The notes beneath the pieces are model-generated. The model ran no database searches, was not told where the DNA came from, and was given only the letters and a program-made list of their open reading frames with translations. Made by a program: the position numbers and the translations under genes. This document shows, one piece after another, positions 59,300 through 64,000 of a stretch of 64,000 nt of DNA (positions within the stretch are counted from its first letter, which is position 1; each line of letters opens with the position of its first letter). Source of the DNA: Brevibacillus brevis (GTDB lineage: Bacteria > Bacillota > Bacilli > Brevibacillales > Brevibacillaceae); contig NZ_CP041767.1 in assembly GCF_022026395.1 (NCBI RefSeq), positions 5,272,001 to 5,336,000 of the forward strand, written 5' to 3'.

Positions 59300-60406
59300 T
59301 TACTTCAGGTTTTCCGGGTTAAGTGGTGCAAGCTCCGGTAAAAGAAAGCGTCCGTCTCTGCGAATCAAGTGGTCATCGAACCAAATCTCACCGCCACCGT
59401 ACTCCGGGCGTTGAATCATGACCATGTCCCAATGGATGTTCGACTTGTTGCCATTGGATGCCTCGTCATAGCATCGTCCCGGGGTAAAGTGGAAGCTGCC
59501 GTCGATTTTTTCATCGAATAAAATATCCTGCATGGGCTCCCGAATGAACGGGTGCACTCCCAAAGCAAACTCCCCAATGTACCGGGCACCTTCATCTGTA
59601 TCCAAAATGTTGTTCAAGCGCTCCGTATCATTGGCTGTGGCGTGAACGATCTTTCCGTCCACAAACTCCAGCCGTACTTTTTCAAAGGTAAAGCCTTGAT
59701 AAGGCGAGGGCGTGTTAAACGATAGGACACCGTTCACCGAATCGCGAACAGGGGCCGTAAATACTTCACCGTCTGGTATGTTGTAGTGCCCCGGACACGG
59801 AATGGCTGGAATGCCTTTGATGGAGAAGGTCAGCTCTGTGCCAGGTCCCGTGATTTTCACGCGGTCAGTTCGCTCCATCAGCTCCTTGAGCGGCTGCATG
59901 GCTTTTGCCATTTTGGCGTAATCCATTGTGCAGACATCGAAGTAAAACTGTTCGAACGCTTCTGTACTCTTATTCGCCAGCTGTGCCATGGAAGGCGTCG
60001 GATAACGGAGATAGACCCATTTCTTTTTGAGACGCACGATACTTACTTCTTTGAAAAAGGATGTAGCCAGCTTCATTTGCTCATCAGGGACATCAGACAC
60101 TTCATTGATGTTCAGCCCACCCTCGATGATGATGCACGCCTGCATTTTTTCCATTCGTTCTTTGTCCATCTCTGCCCCTAAACGGAAATGCTCCTCTGTT
60201 CCCGCTAGCAATAACTGACGACTAATCGAGGATTCACGCAGGTTCACAAAAGAATGCCCGCCTGCTCGCGAAACTGCTTTGATTAGCTCCTTTATCAGAG
60301 CAGCGTCCACCTCCATCGCATCGATCAGCACATTATCTCCCGGCTGCACATTCGTCGAGTAATTTACCAGCACATTCGCCAGCTTCGTAAGGCGTGGGTC
60401 CAACAT
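59300..60406 (-). CDS. M29-family aminopeptidase (AmpS/PepS-like)
   Basis: A 368-residue thermophilic-aminopeptidase-type enzyme. Family features: LVNYSTNVQPGDNVLIDA at the N-terminus, ITGPGTELTFSIKG, IPDGEVFTAPVRDSVNG (metal-binding Glu), GEFALGVHP and the C-terminal SNIHWDMVMIQRPEYGGGEIWFDD with a metal-binding His and Asp. It removes N-terminal residues from peptides and would act after import. Position directly after the OppF gene supports this. Confidence 0.9.
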   Translation of the reverse strand: MLDPRLTKLANVLVNYSTNVQPGDNVLIDAMEVDAALIKELIKAVSRAGGHSFVNLRESSISRQLLLAGTEEHFRLGAEMDKERMEKMQACIIIEGGLNINEVSDVPDEQMKLATSFFKEVSIVRLKKKWVYLRYPTPSMAQLANKSTEAFEQFYFDVCTMDYAKMAKAMQPLKELMERTDRVKITGPGTELTFSIKGIPAIPCPGHYNIPDGEVFTAPVRDSVNGVLSFNTPSPYQGFTFEKVRLEFVDGKIVHATANDTERLNNILDTDEGARYIGEFALGVHPFIREPMQDILFDEKIDGSFHFTPGRCYDEASNGNKSNIHWDMVMIQRPEYGGGEIWFDDHLIRRDGRFLLPELAPLNPENLK

Positions 60407-60427
60407 CTATCTATCACTCCTGTTCCC

Positions 60428-61390
60428 TTATTTTTCATAGAGATGACACGCAACCAGTCTGCCGTCTGCTTCTGTTAATAGAGGGGCTTCTGTCTTGCAC
60501 ACGTCCATGCACGCCCAACAGCGCGGATGAAACTTGCAGCCCTTCGGTGGATTGGATGGAGACGGCAGATCTCCTGTTAACATGATCCGCTCTTTTTTCT
60601 CGTCAGGATCCGTGATAGGAATGGCGGAGAGAAGCGACTGTGTGTAGGGATGCATCGGACGTTGAAACAGCTCTTCTTTTTTCGCCAGCTCAATCACTTC
60701 TCCCAAGTACATCACTGCTACTCGATCGGCGATATGCTCGACGACACTCAAGTCATGCGAGATAAAAAGATACGTGAGCGAAAACTGCTCCTGCAAATCC
60801 TGAATCAAATTGAGAATTTGCGATTGGATCGATACATCGAGAGCAGACACAGGCTCGTCAGCTATGATGAGCTTTGGCCTGAGCATCAAGGCGCGAGCGA
60901 TCCCGATTCTTTGCCTTTGTCCCCCGGAAAACTCATGTGCGTATCGCGACAAATGACTATTGTTCAAACCGACGATCTCTAGCGTCTCTTCGACCATGGC
61001 TGCTCGCTCGCGCTTTGGGATACCATGGGCAATCAACGGCTCTGACAAAATGTGCTGGATCGTCAGCTTTGGATTGAGCGTATCAAATGGATTTTGAAAC
61101 ACCATTTGCATATCACGCCGCAGCTTTTGCATGTCTGCCTTCTGTAAGCCGCGGATATTTTGACCCTCGAACACGATCTCGCCGTCTGTCGGCTCGACCA
61201 AGCGCAAAATACATCTGCCCAGTGTTGACTTGCCACAGCCTGACTCTCCTACGATCCCCAACGTTTCACCTGCGTTGACAGTTATGTTCACTCCATGGAC
61301 GGCATGCACGTAACTCGGCTGCTGAAACCACCCTTTGCGGACAAGGAACTTCTTATTCAGGTTCTTCACTTGTAAAAGAGGCGTCTTCAT
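60428..61390 (-). CDS. oppF: Peptide ABC transporter ATP-binding protein (OppF/DppF-like)
   Basis: A 320-residue ABC ATPase: Walker [10 protein letters not shown], signature LSGGQ in [15 protein letters not shown], Walker [13 protein letters not shown] and a C-terminal Cys-rich [14 protein letters not shown] segment that in this family can bind an iron-sulfur cluster. The start ATG at 61390 overlaps the stop of the OppD gene (ATGA). A longer frame to 61528 is an extension without a site. Works as the second ATPase of the importer. Confidence 0.9.
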   Translation of the reverse strand: MKTPLLQVKNLNKKFLVRKGWFQQPSYVHAVHGVNITVNAGETLGIVGESGCGKSTLGRCILRLVEPTDGEIVFEGQNIRGLQKADMQKLRRDMQMVFQNPFDTLNPKLTIQHILSEPLIAHGIPKRERAAMVEETLEIVGLNNSHLSRYAHEFSGGQRQRIGIARALMLRPKLIIADEPVSALDVSIQSQILNLIQDLQEQFSLTYLFISHDLSVVEHIADRVAVMYLGEVIELAKKEELFQRPMHPYTQSLLSAIPITDPDEKKERIMLTGDLPSPSNPPKGCKFHPRCWACMDVCKTEAPLLTEADGRLVACHLYEK

Positions 61391-62385
61391 CCATTCACCG
61401 CCGGACTTTCCCTGTTCTCTCGATACAGCCAACAACGGCACTCCGACTGTTGATCCACATCCAGCAACGGGGGATTTTTTTCTAAACAGACAGCCATCAC
61501 CTTCTCGCATCGCGGAGCAAAGCGGCATCCCTGCGGATAACGATCGGGGGTCGGCACACTTCCCGCGATACTGTGCAATCTCTTCTGACCTTTGGCATTA
61601 TGCGGCGTTGATTTGATCAAGCCCATGGTGTACGGATGCTTGGGGCTACGCAGCAGTGTGCGAACATCAGCCGCTTCAATGACCTGCCCCGCATACATCA
61701 CCAGTACCCGGTCACATGTCTCGGCGACGACGCCCAAATCATGCGTGATCATGATGAGCGACATGCCCAACTCTTTTTGGATTGTTTTCATGACATCCAA
61801 TATTTGCGCCTGGATCGTTACGTCTAGCGCCGTCGTCGGTTCGTCCGCTATCAACAGCTTTGGATGACAGGCAATCGCCATCGCAATCATCACACGCTGC
61901 CGCATCCCCCCTGACAGACGATGCGGGTACTCGTGATAAATTTCATCGGCACGTGAAATGCCTACCTGCGTCAACAGCTCGAGCACTCTTTGTCTCGATT
62001 GGACTCGGTTCATTCCCTCGTGCTTTTCCAGCCCTTCGCTCAATTGCTTGCCGATGGTCAGTACCGGATTCAATGAAGTCATCGGCTCCTGAAAAATCAT
62101 GGCGATCTCTTTTCCTCTGATCTTCTGCATCTCTTTTTCGCTATAGCGCAAGAGATCGGCTCCGTCCAGTTGAATACGGCCTTCAATGCTTCCGTTTTTA
62201 CTGAGCAAGCGCATCATGGATAGGGAGGCAACGCTTTTTCCACAACCTGATTCTCCGACGATCCCGACCGATTCACCTTTTTTGACCTGCAAACAAAGAT
62301 TGTCCACTACTTTGAAAACCTTTTCATTTTTTGAAAACGTGGTAGTCAATCCTGTCACTTCCAACATATTTGTCACGTTACTCAC
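61387..62385 (-). CDS. oppD: Peptide ABC transporter ATP-binding protein (OppD/DppD-like)
   Basis: A 332-residue ABC ATPase: Walker [12 protein letters not shown] (Lys-Ser), signature LSGGMRQRVMIAMAI, Walker B LLIADEPTTALD and a C-terminal CRFAPRCEKVMAVC segment similar to that in OppF. The GKS-V variant is typical of OppD. It pairs with the ATPase encoded next, overlapping by 4 bp. Start ATG 62385 has a short AGGAGTGAG-type site upstream. Confidence 0.9.
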   Translation of the reverse strand: MSNVTNMLEVTGLTTTFSKNEKVFKVVDNLCLQVKKGESVGIVGESGCGKSVASLSMMRLLSKNGSIEGRIQLDGADLLRYSEKEMQKIRGKEIAMIFQEPMTSLNPVLTIGKQLSEGLEKHEGMNRVQSRQRVLELLTQVGISRADEIYHEYPHRLSGGMRQRVMIAMAIACHPKLLIADEPTTALDVTIQAQILDVMKTIQKELGMSLIMITHDLGVVAETCDRVLVMYAGQVIEAADVRTLLRSPKHPYTMGLIKSTPHNAKGQKRLHSIAGSVPTPDRYPQGCRFAPRCEKVMAVCLEKNPPLLDVDQQSECRCWLYRENRESPAVNG

Positions 62386-62413
62386 TCCTTTTTCGGGAAC
62401 GGAAGCTCGTCAA

Positions 62414-63268
62414 CTATGCTTTGGGATCAAAGATATCGCGCAATGCATCCCCGAGCAGATACACCGTAAAAACGACCGCCGTAATCGCAAGACCGGGAAA
62501 AGTAGCGAGCCACCAAGCCTCTCGCAAGTAATTTTTCCCTTCATTCAGCATCGTTCCCCACTCCGGTGTAGGAGGCTGCGCACCCAAACCGATAAAGCCC
62601 AGTGCCGAGGTCCCCAAAATCGCACTGCCTATAAACATGGTCGTATAGACGATCAGCACATTGGAGATGTTCGGAATGAGCTGGCGCGTAATGATCCACC
62701 AATTCGAGCTGCCGATGGAGCGGCTTGCTTCCACATAGCCGGATTGCTTGATCGAGAGTGCCGCACCACGGATCAGAATCGAAAAGGCCGGAATCGATGA
62801 TATTCCAATCGCGATCATCGCATTTTCCTGACTCGGTCCGAGTACAGCTACAATGGCGAGAGCCAGTACAATGCCGGGCAACGCCAGCATGATATCCATG
62901 ATTCTCATGATCAGATTGTCGACGATTCCTCCGAGGTAAGCACATGTCACACCAATCAGCGTTCCTGCTACAAACGTCATGACAGACGCCAGCACAGCTA
63001 CGGTCAGCGTCACTCTAGTTCCGTACAGCATCCGGGATAAAATATCGCGGCCAATCGCATCTGTCCCTAGCCAAAAGTCTTTCGACGGGCCTTGCATAAA
63101 CGCTTCGTAGTACGCTTTCGTAGGGTCATGCGGAGCAATCCACGGCCCGATGATTCCCAGCAAAACAATGCAGAGCATCATCAGGAAGCTGTATTTCGCT
63201 TTCTTTTGCTGCATGATCTTCTCCCATAATTCCAAACGAGGCATAGACCATTGTCTGCTCCAGAACAT
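62414..63268 (-). CDS. oppC: Peptide ABC transporter permease (OppC/DppC-like)
   Basis: A 284-residue permease with six membrane helices and the EAA-type cytoplasmic loop YVEASRSIGSSNWWIITRQLIPNI (key residues EASRSIG). The N-terminal segment includes a periplasmic loop APHDPTKAYYEA and the family motif LGTDAIGRDILSRMLYGTR. The ATG at 63268 lies 1 bp after the OppB stop, with GGAGGGGG upstream; a longer frame is unsupported. Confidence 0.9.
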   Translation of the reverse strand: MFWSRQWSMPRLELWEKIMQQKKAKYSFLMMLCIVLLGIIGPWIAPHDPTKAYYEAFMQGPSKDFWLGTDAIGRDILSRMLYGTRVTLTVAVLASVMTFVAGTLIGVTCAYLGGIVDNLIMRIMDIMLALPGIVLALAIVAVLGPSQENAMIAIGISSIPAFSILIRGAALSIKQSGYVEASRSIGSSNWWIITRQLIPNISNVLIVYTTMFIGSAILGTSALGFIGLGAQPPTPEWGTMLNEGKNYLREAWWLATFPGLAITAVVFTVYLLGDALRDIFDPKA

Positions 63269-63269
63269 G

Positions 63270-64000
63270 CTACACCCCCTCCTTCGCGGCATAGTCAATG
63301 CGGGGATCGAGAAGCGCGTACAGGACATCAATTAAAATGACAACGAGGACATACACAGCTCCGATAAACAGCGTCGTTCCTTGAATCATCGGAAAATCCC
63401 GCGAGCTAATCGCTTGAATCGCCAAAGTCCCCACTCCCGGCCAGCCAAAAACCTGCTCGATAATCACAGCCCCGCCAAGCAAGCCAGCCAGTTCCAGACC
63501 AATGACAGCCACAATTGGAATCATCACATTGCGAAAAGCGTGCCGTAGCAGCACAACTCGTTCATTCATCCCTTTGGCACGTGCTGTTCGGATATAGTCA
63601 TTGGACAAAACCTCTACCATACCAGCACGAGTGAGTCGGCTGAGTGCCGTCGCCAGCAATGTCCCCAAGGTAAACGCTGGAAGAACCATGTCTTTTAGCC
63701 CCGTCCCTCCCGCTATCGGAAACCAGCCCAAATGAACGGAGAATACAAGTATGACGAGTAAACCCAACCAAAAGCCGGGTATAGACATCCCAAAGGTGGA
63801 AAAGGTCATAATCGCTCCGTCGATGGGTGTATCCTTGTATTTCGCCGCTAGGACACCCAACCCGATACCGATCACAACTGCTACTACAAGGCTGGCTACT
63901 GCCATTTTTGCTGTCGCGGGAAAACGATCCGCAATTTCTGTGCTGACAGGTCGGCCCGTTTTCAGGGAAGTACCGAGATCCCCTTTTAAAACGCCGGAAG
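63270..64000 (-). CDS. oppB: Peptide ABC transporter permease (OppB/DppB-like), 5' end outside window
   Basis: The C-terminal 243 residues of a DppB-type permease; the N-terminus lies beyond 64000. Visible: LGTSLKTGRPVSTEIADRFP (periplasmic loop), the EAA loop DYIRTARAKGMNERVVLLRHAFRNV (key residues RTARAKG), GGAVIIEQVFGWPGVG and the C-terminal LDVLYALLDPRIDY. It is the first visible gene of the peptide operon; its promoter and any further genes would be to the right. Confidence 0.9.
   Translation of the reverse strand, partial: SGVLKGDLGTSLKTGRPVSTEIADRFPATAKMAVASLVVAVVIGIGLGVLAAKYKDTPIDGAIMTFSTFGMSIPGFWLGLLVILVFSVHLGWFPIAGGTGLKDMVLPAFTLGTLLATALSRLTRAGMVEVLSNDYIRTARAKGMNERVVLLRHAFRNVMIPIVAVIGLELAGLLGGAVIIEQVFGWPGVGTLAIQAISSRDFPMIQGTTLFIGAVYVLVVILIDVLYALLDPRIDYAAKEGV

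Overview
The window looks like a chromosomal segment of a Brevibacillus-like member of the Bacillales (inferred). Reasons: low-GC Firmicute-style ribosome binding sites (AGGAGG-type), GTG and TTG starts, PBSX-like tail genes, SAM (S-box) and LicT-type leader regulation, a split FeoB, several YcdB/YcdC-domain proteins and SacB-like levansucrases. No rRNA, tRNA or CRISPR array was seen.

Layout. 1-5067 (all minus strand): the regulatory end and first tail genes of a contractile phage-tail cluster. Transcription starts with a two-gene split sigma factor (region 4 and region 2-like proteins), then small membrane peptides and an ArpU-like activator, then a separate leader followed directly by tail genes (completion-like protein, small protein, sheath, tube, tail chaperone with a -1 frameshift). 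No head or terminase genes lie between activator and tail genes, which suggests a tailocin-like particle or a deleted prophage. 5433-10587: DNA repair (DinB-like, tag), methionine aminopeptidase, alpha/beta hydrolase, small membrane proteins and a YcdB/YcdC protein. 10658-13546: a response regulator/kinase/PepSY operon. 13643-16224: glycerate kinase and an SLC13-type transporter. 16369-20547: a ribose-type ABC importer preceded by a SAM riboswitch, with a 200-bp nested palindrome in between. 20680-21933: a KinB-like kinase. 22092-25881: an ECF sigma factor between a secreted YcdB/YcdC protein and a YcdB/YcdC-bearing membrane protein that is probably its anti-sigma. 25981-27787: IclR regulator divergent from a dimethylargininase-like enzyme. 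28011-30377: feoA and a FeoB split into two genes. 30462-32395: a second ECF sigma/anti-sigma pair. 32516-36720: GNAT, NADH dehydrogenase-like flavoprotein with an ECF41 sigma factor, SUKH protein, histidine phosphatase. 36822-37366: gene remnants.

37622-44509 is a sucrose/levan operon on the minus strand: one promoter and one RAT antiterminator site, three tandem GH68 fructosyltransferases, a sucrose-type PTS EIIBC and the LicT/SacY-family antiterminator that probably controls them. 45018-47452 (plus strand): a DoxX-like membrane protein and a peptide-binding lipoprotein. 47508-51807: a one-polypeptide AAA+/VWA protein, an MFS exporter and two small genes. 52037-64000: a roughly 12-kb minus-strand peptide uptake and breakdown operon: OppB/C/D/F-type transporter, M29 aminopeptidase, M19 dipeptidase, regulator, binding lipoprotein, serine hydrolase, dipeptide epimerase and GNAT. 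The combination resembles murein-peptide recycling loci. The window ends inside the OppB/DppB gene.
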